64,000 bases of DNA from Tulasnella sp. 424 (Eukaryota > Basidiomycota > Agaricomycetes > Cantharellales > Tulasnellaceae). The notes under the pieces were generated by a model. It had not been told where the DNA came from, did no database searches, and worked only from the letters and a program-made list of their open reading frames with translations. Every line of letters begins with the position of its first letter. The stretch's first letter is position 1. The DNA is taken from positions 558,001-622,000 of the forward strand of contig WSUB01000004.1 of NCBI GenBank assembly GCA_019633425.1, given 5' to 3'. Below are positions 9,524 through 21,123 of this stretch, piece after piece. The position numbers and the translations under genes were made by a program.

Positions 9524-12500
9524 GATGAAAACCTTTGGAGGGTTTGGAGGGAAGATTGGTGGTTGAGATGTAGTGGGGAGGAGAGCGGTGACGAATTGGT
9601 GGAGACGCTGTCGAGCAGTCGATGAGGACGCTTTATAGTAGGGGAAGCGAGCAAGGCGGATTGTTGGTGAAACCAGGTAGGCGTTTGGGACAGGCCATTT
9701 ATCATTTACGCGAAATGGGCGAGGAAAGATACCGGAAGGCGTGTCGGCCTTGCAGCAGTGGAAGATTGTTTGGTAACGGGTCGAGATTGTGGCTGTCGTC
9801 CCTTGAGGGGACGAGGCTCGGACGGTGGGGTGTGATGACAGCATAGACGTGGACTGAGAGCTGCCTGCATACAGCACGGTAGAGTTGCCATCGCCCTCCC
9901 TAGGGCGTGTGCCGAGAAACCGTCGACATGTGGGGTCGAAAAAATGGGTTGCAACGCGTGTTGTTCTTGTGGAAGCAGCAAATCCTGCCGCACTAATCGG
10001 TGGGGCACGTACCGAATTCTTTATTTCCAGCGGATGTGAGCAAGTGAAATACGGCCTTGGGACCTTCCGGATCACGTCTCGGAGGTTGCCTTGCCTGTGT
10101 CTTTTGCCCTTGAAGCCTGGCACCGAGTGACGCTAGAGACAGGTCTGGCGCCGCTTAGCGCGTCCCAAGGAGCCAGCAGATCGATGCCAGATCTTCTGGG
10201 GCTGAATGCGTAAGCAGGCAATGCGGTTTTGATCGAATTCCCGGAAAAGAGTCGGTCGCATGGCCCACTTTGGGGGTCGTGTTCATTCACAAAATTTTCG
10301 TGACAGAGAAAGATTGCTAGAAAAAATTGAGTTTTGCGACGGAGCTACACACATCGCAGGCCCTCGTCGACGCCGGGACTGAGGAAAGAACGACAGGGAA
10401 AGAGGTAGCGGTCAATATGGAACAACAAGAAGCTGGATTTGCCAGATCTAGGCAAATTTCCGACTCCGCCGTTGAAGATCAGACCGGCCCCTGCCCAACC
10501 TTCACCGCCTCTCCCACCACCAGCACGTCCCATTCCTCCCTTCTCCGGCATCTTGCGTCCAGGACATGGCTGACCTTGGTTCTCAGACGAGCTTCAGGTC
10601 CACACTTACCTTCCCCAATGCGGGCCAAAGGTCATTTTGAGTGAATAGTCTACAGAGCGAGGCCTCGATTGCGGCCACTCTAGGACAGATCGCATAGATC
10701 AGCACAGGATGTTCCATTGACGTGGTTGGAGGTTTCCTCGAGCACGACGCGTGCAAAATGAGTGTTCTATCCAATTTCGCCACTACGTCGGCAGCCTTTT
10801 ACCGTATTTGGAATGTCCGACCCCGCCCGTCTCGACCGGCCCCTTGTCGACGATTCCCTGGTTTCGTCGATAACTCGCCTCGTGGAAAACGCGCATCAGC
10901 GGCATGTCCAGAATCCTCGGTCGGTGGTTTGTATTCTTCTTAACCTCCAAAATCTAGAGACTTGCGCTTTAGGCGCCGAATGCTTACATTAGATTATCTC
11001 CTGTCGGCTCATTCCATCAGCCGCAGACAGACTTGCCTTTCCAAACATGGGATATGAAAGAGAGCCAGCTGTAATGCCTGATCAGGCCGCTGAAGGCGCG
11101 GACTTCTTGCAGTAACGACAGCCATCTCGTGGACCACCTCACAATTCAATCATAGGGTTCAGCATACTGACCTCTGACCGAAATCTCTCCTGAGAAACAA
11201 AAGCTACGTTACACAGACTTTGTACCCGGGTAGAGCCGTGATTGTTATCGCGCCGCTGAGGATACGAGGGTGCGTAACGGCGTTGCGGCTCTCGCGAAAG
11301 ATGAGGCCAGGCTCACTAGCCCGTACATCTCAATTTACGCTGAATATCAATTCCGAGATAGTCATAAGGAAGGCGTGCCGAGCGATCTCCTCGTTGCTCG
11401 TTGCTCTGATCTTTGCCCATCTGGTGCTTCCGAGCATGCGCGACCTCGCTTGGAAAATGCCACCTTTGGACGAATGAGCGACTCCCGGCTCGTAATTGAT
11501 TGCTCTTCCCATCATCACTGATGCGTATCTCTCCGCAACATTTCCCAGATCATCGGACGAAGGAGAGCGGACCGGTGCGAGGTTCCTCAGCGGCTACGCC
11601 TCAGGCCATACATGCTTGTACAACCAACTAAGCTCGAGTTTTTACGAGGCCTTACGACTACGAATACATTATTACGAAATTCTGGCCCCAAATTTCAAGG
11701 CTGTCCAACCCGCCCGTGTAAAGTCCATAGGGGAGATCCGACGTGCAGCGGCACCTCTTAGCACGGTTTAACAACGGAGCGGATGATCCCTACGACGGTA
11801 GTTCTTTACGCGGAGATATCATTCGCTTTGAATCCAATAGTGCCACTGTAATTGCCTGCAACGTGCCCCTCTCGATCAAAGAGGGACGTGTCGGTCGCTG
11901 TGACAGACATTCCCGCGCGCGAACGATTTCAAATACCGATGGCTACCAAAATCCCCGGTTATCAGGCTACCGGGGACGCAAGCAGCGTTAAAAGTCTATC
12001 AAGGTGGTGGCGGTGAATAGCTTAATTCGAAAGGTCCGCCAATTTTTTTTTTCGGTCAACTGTCCGTAGTAACTTATTAGGGGCAACGTCATAATGTGAA
12101 GTGAAGAACCGGTTATTGCGCCTCGGTCTTGAGAAAACATGAGGCTCCATCAAAGCATTCATTCAAAATGTTGGTGTGATAGCTTCACGAAAATCACTTG
12201 CGATGTTGAAGCGGTAATAGGATTGTTCGGTCACATCAGCCGATGATCGGGAGGGACCGTGAAAGCGGATGGGTGGACGCGGGCCGTTAACAACGATTAT
12301 ACCCTTAATCGACTCGCGACAAAAAAGGTCACCAGATCTTAGCGCCGCGCCAACCCACTTGGTCACCCATGGGGAAAATAGAGGTTGGTTCCGCAACCTT
12401 GGGGACTTTTAGCACTGAGACCCAAGAACGACCTCGTTGAGTACGGGAGAGTGACAGCATATCTATCCAACATAGTTGACCGGGGGCCCCGTGAACGCCA

Positions 12501-12672
12501 ATTTGATACGGAAGGGAAATGGTTGCGTCGTCCAGACCCCGGTCTATGGAGGCTCACGGCGAGAAGCCTGTCTGTCTTCATCCACGTGCCGCACGGCCCT
12601 ACGAGCGTCCATGACGTATTAGCAAGTCCTTCAAGGCCTCAGGAGGTGCAAAAATTCACTTGCCTTTGGACC
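9524..12672. other. 3.1 kb interval without a recognisable gene
   Basis: Only short ORFs with no conserved motif and no coherent exon chain on either strand. It includes a poly-T tract near 12043 and a perfect hairpin around 11954-11976 (arms ccccggt and accgggg), and another short inverted repeat (cctct / agagg) near 11868. No terminal repeats, transposase motif or tRNA pattern was found. It is the promoter side of DUF6593 on the left and the 3' side of uL11m on the right. Confidence 0.55.
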
Positions 12673-13162
12673 TCAGGGAACAACCGCAACGCCGAGCGTT
12701 TTCGCCGAACCAATGATAGTGCTGGCGATGGACTGTAGTGGCAGGTGCTTCAAGTGGTCGTCTGTCGCTTTGATTTTCGCAATTTCATATACGTGTTTCA
12801 AGCTGACAGTACCAGCAACACCATGGCCCGGCTTTCCAGTCCCTTGCTCGATGCCAGCGGCCTTCTTGAGGAAGTAGGATGTTGGCGGCGTCTTGGTCAC
12901 GAAGGTAAACGAGCGATCGGGTTGAACGGTAATCACTGTTGGAACCGGTATCCCAGGTGTCAAATGTGCCGTCCTAGCGTTGAATTCCTTGCAGAAGTCC
13001 ATCGACTTGACACCTCGAGCACCAAGAGCTGGGCCGACTGGGGGTGTAGGGGCCGCTTTTCCGGCACCTACTAAGAGACGCTACAAACACATCAGCGAAA
13101 GAGTAATGTGCAACTCGGTGCCGACTTACAACCATAGAAGGACCTAATGCTTTTTTCGACAT
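12673..13162 (-). CDS. MRPL19: Mitochondrial large-subunit ribosomal protein uL11m
   Basis: Two exons encode about 145 residues. Start ATG at 13162 (MSKKALGPSM); an intron with GTAAGT and TAG ends lies at about 13078-13129 in window coordinates; the second exon begins RLLVGAGKAAPTPPVGPAL. The uL11 signature is clear: GPALGARGVKSMDFCKEFN (rRNA-binding and translation-factor face), IPVPTVITVQPDRSF, KTPPTSYFLKKAAG, and the C-terminal domain with VYEIAKIKATD and IIGSAKTLGV. It binds 23S-type rRNA at the GTPase-associated centre of the mitoribosome. A strongly charged upstream in-frame extension exists but lacks conservation. It is transcribed divergently from the M28 peptidase gene with only 170 bp between start codons, so they share a promoter region. 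Confidence 0.92.
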
Positions 13163-13332
13163 TTCCGATGCGCGTACCGAGGAGAGGGGGTGAGGTTTTC
13201 GGAGCCAAAACAGTCGATGTTCGTTTGGATGGCTTTGGCTCGAAGTTCCGGTGGTTTCCAAACTGACCACAGGCTCATTCTCTTCCCATTCCCGGATCCT
13301 GCACATCTTCCAACTGCTCTCTACCTCTCACA

Positions 13333-15050
13333 ATGCGCGCCGCCTTGATTAGTCTTTCCCTCGCCATTGCGGCAAACGGCCTGTGGGCTCCAACCTCCAG
13401 CAGTGATCAGCTTCCATTCAACGTGGTTCCAGAGGGGTTCGATGTCGACTTGCGGCAAATGAGGCTTGTCCAATTTGCGGAGTCGGACTCACCCGTCTGG
13501 ATCTCAGAACTTGAGAAGGTAGGTTCCGTGTCCGAGACATTCCATCAGAACGTGGCGCTCAGCACCCGTTACTTTTAGATCACGGCGAAGGCGGAGGGCA
13601 GAAGATTCTTCGACATGTACATGGCCTTGATCTTTTCTTTTTCGATTGGGGAGACCATCTGACCTTCATTCCCACTCCCACAGAACGGATGCGCGGGACT
13701 TGGGTGACGGTGTCAAGCCTTTAGCCGTCAAAGGTGTGTACAGCCCCTATTCATGCCCATGGGTGCAACGCGCTGAGAAAGCTTGTAGAATTTCCGGCAC
13801 CTTCATACAGCAAGAAGGTGAAAGAGGTGATCAAAGGCCTCTCAACCAAAGGCCCCAAGGAGAATCTCCAGAAGTTCACAAGCTTCCGTACACGATGTGA
13901 GTGCCTCCGGATTTTCATGGACTGCGCGCGGCCTGACAGACACGACCCGCTCTCCCAGACTACCGGAGCGATGTCAGTAACAAATTCAAAGCCCCAAAAT
14001 TATTAGACTAGCCTTACTCACTTTGTTCCTCTTGCCAGACTGGTCGTGAGTCGCAGCTGTGGCTGCTCTCGAAGATCCAAGAAGTCACCGACAAATACGC
14101 CAAGCCTGGCCTTCGCGACCTTATCTCCATCAATGAGTTCCCTCACTCTTGGGGACAAAACAGCATCCTAGTGAAGATTGCTGGGTCGAACAAGACTGAA
14201 GAGGGCGGTGTGATTATCTCAGCCCACCAAGACTCGACCAACATGTGGCCGTTCCTCCCTGCGCCCGGTGCTGACGACGACGGGTGCGCCTGATACAGAT
14301 GAGACTTGCCTAGGAAACGTCAGCTAACTCCATCCTTCCGATAGGAGTGGCACCGTTACTATCCTGGAAACCTACCGTGGACTCATTTCCTCTAACTTCA
14401 CGCCCGCTGAGGACGTGTGGTTCCACTGGTACTCCGCCGAAGAGGGTACGCTTCTATCTCCGCCTCGATGCCGTTCAGGCGCTAATGTTCGTTCTTCTAG
14501 GCGGTTTGCTTGGATCCCAGGCAGTGGCAAGGGACTTCAAAGCACGAGGCGTTCCTATCAAGGCCCAGATCCAATACGACATGACGGCTTGGGTCAAGAA
14601 GGGCACTCGTGAGGAAGTTGGCGTCATCACCGACTTTGTTGATCCTGGGTAAACGTGGCCCCTCCATCAAATTTGCTGAACAAAAGCTTATGCGTTTCGT
14701 CCCGTAGCTTGACTGACTTCATCAAGACCCTGATTGACAAATACCTCAGCATTCCTTATGTTGAGACCAAGTGTGGATACGCCTGCTCAGATCACGCTTC
14801 ATGGAGCAAGGCAGGTTATCGCTCAGCCTTTTCGATTGAAAGCTCCTTCGAGAACAGCAACCACTACATCCACAGCACAAAGTAAGCCCTCTGCATTGTT
14901 CATGATGCTTCACGCTGGGCTGACCGCCGCGATTTCGATTCCAGCGACCGCATCGATATTTCGGACGAGTTCTCCTTCGACCACATGTTGGAATTCTCCA
15001 AGTTGGCTGCCGCTTTGGCCATTGAGCTCGGTGGATGGAAGAAGGACTAG
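13333..15050 (+). CDS. Secreted leucine-type aminopeptidase, peptidase family M28
   Basis: A zinc exopeptidase of about 390 residues removing N-terminal amino acids outside the cell or in the vacuole. Start ATG at 13333 opens a signal peptide ([16 protein letters not shown]). Ten or so exons join in frame. Zinc and catalytic residues are all present: H and D in ISAHQDS, the D of PGADDDGSGT, the E-E of YSAEEGG, D in QYDMTAW, and H in [15 protein letters not shown] supplies a disulfide pair. The exon at 13959-13972 is only 14 nt long (coding YRSD with flanking bases) and is needed to keep [15 protein letters not shown] in frame. The C-terminus is [16 protein letters not shown] then a stop at 15048-15050. 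Length and motif order match fungal M28 LAP enzymes, so activity is likely. Confidence 0.93.
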
Positions 15051-15426
15051 ATTCACTTGGCTTCTCCCTTCGCATCACAATGTTACTACTTGCGAATTTA
15101 TTGGCTTGGATGTTCTGTGCTGGCGACGTGCTCCTCAATCCCGGGTCAGACAAAATAAGGAATGGTGGGAACGCACCTTGACTTGGAAGCCTAACTTGAA
15201 CGAAACCGCCTGCTTGGCCTTGTTTGTGTCACATCCGTGAAAATCTACTACCTATGTCCGCTACGCAACTTCCCTACGTTCGCAAATGGCAAAGACCTAA
15301 TACTGGAACCCAGAACGGGAGTTCCAGACGAGAGGATAGAGACGTGAATGAAGGTTTACATAAGCAGCGAAATCCTCGGCCTCCACCCGCAAGTTTTGCC
15401 ACACCCGACATAGGCTACAAGCTAAA
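15051..15426. other. Intergenic region (376 bp)
   Basis: Holds the 3' flank of the aminopeptidase gene and the promoter of the following plus-strand gene. A longer ORF crosses it but has no recognisable content. Confidence 0.5.
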
Positions 15427-17722
15427 ATGGCTTCTCATCAGGTCCAACCCCAGCATCAAGACGTATACGGATCAAGCGTATACCCGAATAGAGGTCCAGG
15501 CTCGGGATTCTACCGCAGTCGTGCAAGGTTGGGCCCTCGAAGCGGTGGTCCGCCGCCTCGGGACTCAAGGCCGTCGCCCCGAGAAGGGCTGCCACCGAGT
15601 TTTTCTCCTTACCGGCCCCGATACGAGGCAGTGGATAATGGGTGGCCAGCACGGGGTTTACCTCCTCGACCGAACTGGGACTGGACACAAGATAGCCGCT
15701 CTCTCCCGCAAAACACGGAAGATACGCAGCCAAAAGAGCACCAAAACCCAAGTACGACCAATTCTCTACATCAGCCAGCGCGCCATACGCGATTTACTCC
15801 TTCTCCTCGATCAACTCCTCACGCTCCCGGCCGGAATGAACTCACCAGAGACGAGAAACAGGGAATGATTGATGAGTTGATGCCCAAGATCAAGCAAGAG
15901 AGGTCACCTTCTCCGGTTCCTCTGGACTCGACGCCTCCAACTCAAATAAGGACTGAAGGCTCCGATCACATTCCTATGCGGCCCGACTGTGCGAAAAACG
16001 CTCCAAACTACCCTGAGAAGCGGCTCGAATGGAGAGATGCGATTACCAGGCAGTATGCAGCGATGGGGAAGCAGGTTACGCTATTGATCAGGTGTGCCAG
16101 GCCGTTCAGCCAGCCTGCTGGGTTACGGAGCTAAAAGTGGTCATTTATTTGCACAGAGCAGATGGTATGGCAGTAGACTGGTAGGCGCGATCTTGATGCA
16201 TCTCGATTTTACCATTCTAACTGGACGGAGATTTGTTAGGGTATTGGCGCCGTCTAGCGACACGAATGGTATCATGGCAGAACGGAGGCTCGAAGGGGAT
16301 CTATTAGCCCGCGAAGGGTTAAACCATCCCCAGCCTTCTTCAGGCTCGCAACATGGTGAAGCCGCTCTCGCTGCCAAGCAACCTGCTGTGGAACGGCCCG
16401 AAACCCGAGAGCCTCCTGGAACTGCGCCGGAGGCCAGGCTAGTCGACGCTCGCTCAGTATCCCCTACATCGTCGGACTCCTCTGGTCTGGCTCCTCGGAA
16501 GCGGAAGCGTCCTCGACAATCGAGAAGTAGCAGTCCCATTGGAGGGACAACCTCTAAGGACGGAATGCACCAGAGAGATGAGGTGACGCTAGCTGGCCCA
16601 ACGCTCGACGTGGATACGGGAAGAGGATTCGGTACGCAGGGAAGGCGTCGGGGCGACCTGGCGGAGATGTCAGCGGGTGACTACTATTCTCCAGGCCCCG
16701 ATGATGTAGCGGAATCACGCGAGAGCCCAGAACCCGACGATTCCATTATTGGATCGAAAGTTTCAAAGCCTAAAAGCAAGAAACGGAAGAAGGCCAAAGC
16801 TCCAGATTCTAGCACTGAGGGCATCCAGCCCCAGCTAGATGAGGTTCTGTCGTCTTCCACCTCTAAACCCCCCAAAGAGAAGATTTTGAAGATATATGAA
16901 GAGTCTGATGAAATGGTAGCCCGGTTATTTCTGATGCAGTACGTTGGCCATAGCGATATACACCTCAAGACTTTACATGGTTCTTGCTGCCAGGTTCCTT
17001 CGGCTTTTCGATACGAATAAATCAGCGTTGAAGGATGCGTACCACTCGGACGCGACATTTTCGTATCAAATATCGCTTCCCGCCCAATTTGGCTGGATTG
17101 TCGATGGGACGGACCCAAGATTATTTGCTCCTCCTTCCTCGGCGCCAAGCTTGGCTAGGAGTGAGTGTCCATGTTTGTGTACGATTTACAGTCTCTGATC
17201 CGTTCGGCTAGCTGACCGGAATACCGGGGAACCCGAGGCCCAGACGGCAAGCCGTTTGGGCGACCAGAAGACGGGTCCAACCGAGATCATCGAGTGCTTC
17301 AATACGATGAAAAACTGGGTCCACGGATCTCCTACTAACGGTCCTCCCGATAGCCATGTCGCCCGCCGATTCGTCTGGAGCATATCGTGTCTGCCTGTGA
17401 AAGCTTTGGACCCAGCTGCACGGAAACCTCAAAGGAAGCCATCTTGGAAGACGGGGATGATTCTCGATTGCCACGGGGACTTGGTTGACCCAAAGAACTC
17501 TCAAAGATGTCTATCTTTTGATCGCACATTTGTCCTCAAGCGGAACACTGAGCCAGTGTCGAAGTGAGTTCGGTCGTTGGGACCACAAAGTTTGACAGGG
17601 CTGACTATTCAACCTATTCCTGAAGGGATTTTTGGCAGTGTGTGATCCTGTCCGATCAACTCACCATCCGAGCTCGGTCTGAACATCCCCCGCGCAAGGA
17701 CGATGAGACGGAGTTGTTCTGA
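15427..17722 (+). CDS. Disordered nuclear-type protein with C-terminal Mex67/NXF-like NTF2 domain
   Basis: Five exons (15427-16074, 16157-16938, 16994-17160, 17212-17563, 17626-17722) sum to exactly 682 codons. Residues 1 to about 500 are low complexity: proline/arginine-rich at first, then acidic/basic with nuclear-localisation-like clusters (RKRKRPRQ, KPKSKKRKKAK). From about residue 470 a folded NTF2-like domain appears: FLRLFDTNKSALKDAYHSDA, FSYQI, then W-x-HGSPT, MILDCHGDLVD, LSFDRTFVLK and finally VILSDQLTIRARS. The RSFDRTF and ILSDQL blocks are typical of the NTF2-like domain of the mRNA export receptor Mex67/NXF1. No RNA-binding, leucine-rich-repeat or C-terminal UBA domain is seen, so it is not a canonical Mex67. 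An mRNA export or nuclear role is inference. The second intron-less reading through 16157-16260 is the least certain part. Confidence 0.72.
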
Positions 17723-17831
17723 TGCGTCCCCACAAGGCGTGCCTCTCCATTAACTCCCTTGTGGCTTTCCCTCTTTATTCGATGAAATTTCAAAAACAAA
17801 TTCTAAATTCCGGAAATCTATCAAACTTTCT

Positions 17832-18299
17832 TTACTCGTCTATCTCGATCATGGAATAAACTGGGGCATCTAACTGTCCGCGGCCCTTCAGGAAAGCTAG
17901 CTCAATAATGAAGACGTATTCAAGGATCTGGCCTCCAAGTTGCTTGACCAGGGCCCCAGCTGCCTTCGCGGAACCACCTTCCGAGGATCGAGTCAGGATA
18001 GCGCGGGGTATGATTATCCGAGGTGGTCGGACGCACCTGTGGCAATTAAATCGTCGATAATGATGACTCTGTCTCCCTGAGCGATCGCGTCCGCCTGCAT
18101 GTCGAAAGAATCCTACGCCGAAGACGTGAATCTGTCTATGCCTGAACCATAAGTTGGGGAGTGGACGTACACTGCCGTATTCCTTCTCGTATATCGCGGT
18201 CACACATTCTCCAGGCAATTTACCCTTCTTTCTCACCGGCACGAACGAGGCTCCTGGACAAAGTATGGCTAGTTAGCCCCATGGGAACCCAGTAGTAAC

Positions 18300-18333
<34 letters not shown>

Positions 18334-18834
18334 GCATGCCTCGCTGCATTCGAGAACTCACCTAGCCTGAGGGCGATAATCGGTCCTAGCAGGAAGCCTC
18401 GAGCATCCAGCCCCACGACGACATCGACCTTTTTCGCTCCACTAGACACCGGCGTAACGGTCGTCGACGAGGCAATGTGGTGCACCAAGTGTGTGATAAG
18501 GACTTCGAATGCTACCGGATCTCGCATTATTGGGAAGATGTCCAGAAAGACGATGCCCTGCTCGAACAACGACCATAACGACGACGACAACAGCCGTAAA
18601 TTCCAGCACAAATTTGCCGGGCACCGGATTCATTTCCATCAGCCCGAAGCACGAGTCCGAGCAGGACGAATTGCACGTGGAGGAAGAAAGGATGGCTTTG
18701 ATCAGCAAAAACAGTGGGACGGTGCAGCGATTGGTTGGACAGGGCCGGCCGCGAGGCTAACAGCCAGAACTGACTTTCTGAGGGAAGTCTGGATGCGGTC
18801 TCAGTAGACTTCGGATTAATTCCACGTCTGCCAT
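17832..18834 (-). CDS. APT1: Adenine phosphoribosyltransferase
   Basis: Converts adenine and PRPP to AMP in the purine salvage pathway; cytosolic. About 190 residues in five exons. Start ATG at 18834 (MADVELIRSLLRPHPDFPQK), a first intron of 217 nt, then GIVFLDIFPIMRDPVAFE, DVVVGLDARGFLLGP, FVPVRKKGKLPGEC, YEKEYGSD, and the PRPP-binding loop VIIIDDLIATGGSAKAAG followed by VFIIELAFLKGR and the stop at 17832-17834. All catalytic landmarks of the type I PRTase fold are intact. The second intron carries a (GA)15 microsatellite (CT on the coding strand). Its 3' end lies 110 bp from that of the NTF2-domain gene, transcribed convergently. Confidence 0.96.
18303..18332. repeat. (GA)15 microsatellite within an APRT intron
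   Basis: Fifteen uninterrupted GA units, read as CT in the transcript, within the intron that follows the exon ending IIALRLG. It is a pyrimidine-rich tract well upstream of the acceptor. Confidence 0.9.
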
Positions 18835-19326
18835 GGGTATCAGGGTGTACTGAGTAAAAACCAAGATTGTCGAGGAATGTCGAGGATGGTCGGTGAGAAG
18901 GAACGTACAGCCCTGGGCGATAAGCGCAATGACTAATCTGGGAAGTAACATGAGGCTGACTGGGCACTCGAATACGTAGACAACACCCATCAGAAAAAAA
19001 AAATTCGAGAAAATGAGAAAATGAAAATGCAATAGTGATGATTGGGTACAGTATGGTACAACATGCAACGACGAAAATGGCAGGCCAGACCGAGAAACCA
19101 GGAAAGGATATAGGCAACACAACCGGAGAGGAAAGCAAAAGCAACGCCCGAGCAACGCGGAACGAACGTACAGCGATAAAAGTAAAAAGGGAATAAAGTA
19201 ACGTCCAGAGCGCGGCAGACAGCACGGCAAGAACTAGTCGCTACAGGATGACGAGAGCCAGAGAGAAGCAGCAGTGAAGTGTGGGAGGAGAGCAATGCAG
19301 AGAAGGAGGGGTAACAGGGGAAACTA
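18835..19326. other. Intergenic region (492 bp)
   Basis: Promoter of the APRT gene and 3' flank of the next minus-strand gene. Rich in purines on the plus strand; long minus-strand ORFs here are cysteine/serine-rich shadows without conserved motifs. Confidence 0.5.
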
Positions 19327-20438
19327 TCAAGACTCGCAGGGCACGACATGTGTGGTCCAAGTGGAGAAAGCAGGATACGGGGACTGAGGTGGGGGTTGCC
19401 TGGATGCAGACGATACAGCGTGCAGCATTGAGACGATCACTTCAATTTGGGGATCAGGAGGTGGTTCGACAAGGTGAGAATAATCAGGCTTTGGGGAGAC
19501 AAAGTTGGATATGAGCGTTGAGGTAGAGACGAGGGGTGGGCGCATGAAGGGACAGACCTTGTAACACCCAGTGGGCTCCCATGGAAGCTTATCGAAAAGC
19601 AGAACGTTATGCCTGTTGGTGAACCGTACGACTTTGGGCCGTTTGAATTTGAATCCCCAGCTGTGAAGTCTGCGAAAAACTCCCCTCTTGGAGGAGAGGG
19701 CAGAAGGGGGCTTACCGCCTTTCGGCGGACTGGAGGCAATGGGGAGTTCAGGTTCATCATCGTCCTCTTCACTTTGGTCCATCGTCGATATGGCGGAGTA
19801 AAGGGAGGCGTGTTGCAGTAAACACGTTCGTTCGGTGGGGGGTGTTGGTGAAGGGGTGAAGCCGAAATGAGGATAGCGCTGAGAGTCGTCGGTCAACGGG
19901 GTTTGCCGCATCGTATCGTAGTATTGCCGTTCGACATCGTCATCCTCGTCCTCGTGGGTGATACCACACAGAGAAAGCGGTGCAGACCGCCGAAGCAATG
20001 GCTTCCATCGGGTGGTCCAGCCAGTCTTGGAGCCCAACCACCCTGAGACGCGATTTAACCTTGACGAGCAAGCCTCAGTACACCTTTCCCACTTTGTCCG
20101 GACGTTTAGGCAATGCTGAGCGTATGCGTTTACGACGGCGTCTCTTGCATCCAAAAGTTTCCAGATGAGGTGAGGTTCGTATCTGTTGTCTTCTCCGGCG
20201 AGCGGGCCGCCTACACCGAAAGCATGGAACCATAGCCTCTCGAGATAATCCTCGTCAAAGCGGCGACTAGCCACGAGATAAGAGGAGTAAGCTAACAATC
20301 GCCATCTAAATGATCCTTTTTAACTTACCCATCTGGAAACCGAATCGGGGGAAAGACATAGTCGACGATCACCTCCCAGAGCGGCCGTTCGTAGTCCGGA
20401 ACGTAAGGTACGTGCTGATAGTTCGGGGGCCGTGGCAT
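19327..20438 (-). CDS. Uncharacterised protein with proline-rich C-terminal half
   Basis: Two exons, about 350 residues. Start ATG at 20438 (MPRPPNYQHVPYVPDYERPL), 37 codons, then a 62-nt intron whose acceptor after gtggctag gives RRFDEDYLERLWF in frame; a closer acceptor would leave an intron of only 23 nt and another gives a stop. The second exon contains YEPHLIWKLLDARDAVVNAY, a helical-looking stretch, then an acidic and proline/serine-rich middle, a basic patch (KFKRPKVVRF) and FDKLPWEPTGCYK. I do not recognise the family. No membrane segment or signal peptide is visible. The ordered N-terminal third and clear splice structure argue for a real gene. Confidence 0.7.
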
Positions 20439-21123
20439 GACACGCAAGCCGCAACCCTCTCTCTAGCCGTCTTGAAAAGGCCTAAGTGAGGGAGGACGGG
20501 ATGATGGCGAATCCCTGTATGCGCGCGGTGTGAGTGATATACAAAGAAAAAGGCACAAGGGGGGTTGCAAGAGGGGAGGTCTGCGTGGAATGTTTTGATC
20601 TTGACTTACGGTGGCAAGTCGCCCTTGGTCGAAAGTCGAATCGGCGGTGACGGCTTGTTGCAAGGGGGGTCCTCGGACTGGTCTGCGCTATCTGCGGATT
20701 GATGCAAAGCGGGTCGTTTGCCTGCGCTGGCACAGTCAGGAGAACGGACAAAGCGTCGGCCGAGGATAAGCAAAGCAAAGGCTGAATGGGAACGCCTTGT
20801 GCTGCTCGTCTCTGCGGGTGCTGGAGGGGGATGGAGGTCTCAGCTGAAGATGTCGATGGCGATAAGCTGAAGAGATTATAGCATGGGCGTCTTGGAGGGA
20901 GAGGAGAAGATGAGCGCATGTACCGGGTCAATGGTACGGTGTGTCGTTGCATCGCTCTCAGCGCTGATTGGGTGCCTGTCGGTGTCCACTGCCGACAGCA
21001 CATCCCCTACGACGACCTGCATCGTGCCCTCACAGCTATAGGGGCGAATTTCTTACATTATCAACACATATCATTCGTCTGAGGAGCGTCAGATGCTGCT
21101 TCAGAGCTCCTAAAGGACTACAT
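20439..21123. other. Intergenic region (685 bp)
   Basis: Lies upstream of the uncharacterised gene and downstream of UPRT. The minus strand is pyrimidine-rich, as expected for a basidiomycete promoter/5' leader; ORFs in it are not credible genes. Confidence 0.5.

Noticed and set aside
9200..10123. 307-codon minus-strand ORF
   Set aside because: Only its 3' third (from the ATG at 9523) codes for the DUF6593 protein; the upstream extension has promoter-like composition and no conserved features.
15427..17722. Canonical Mex67/NXF1 mRNA export receptor
   Set aside because: Only the NTF2-like part is recognisable; leucine-rich repeats, RRM-like and UBA domains are absent, so the full name would overstate the evidence.
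20265..20328. 23-nt intron in the uncharacterised gene at 19327-20438
   Set aside because: An acceptor 62 nt from the donor also keeps frame and gives an intron of normal length, so an ultra-short intron is not needed.
20482..21003. 173-codon minus-strand ORF
   Set aside because: Ser/Thr/Pro-rich with no conserved motif; sits in the pyrimidine-rich leader of the gene that starts at 20438.
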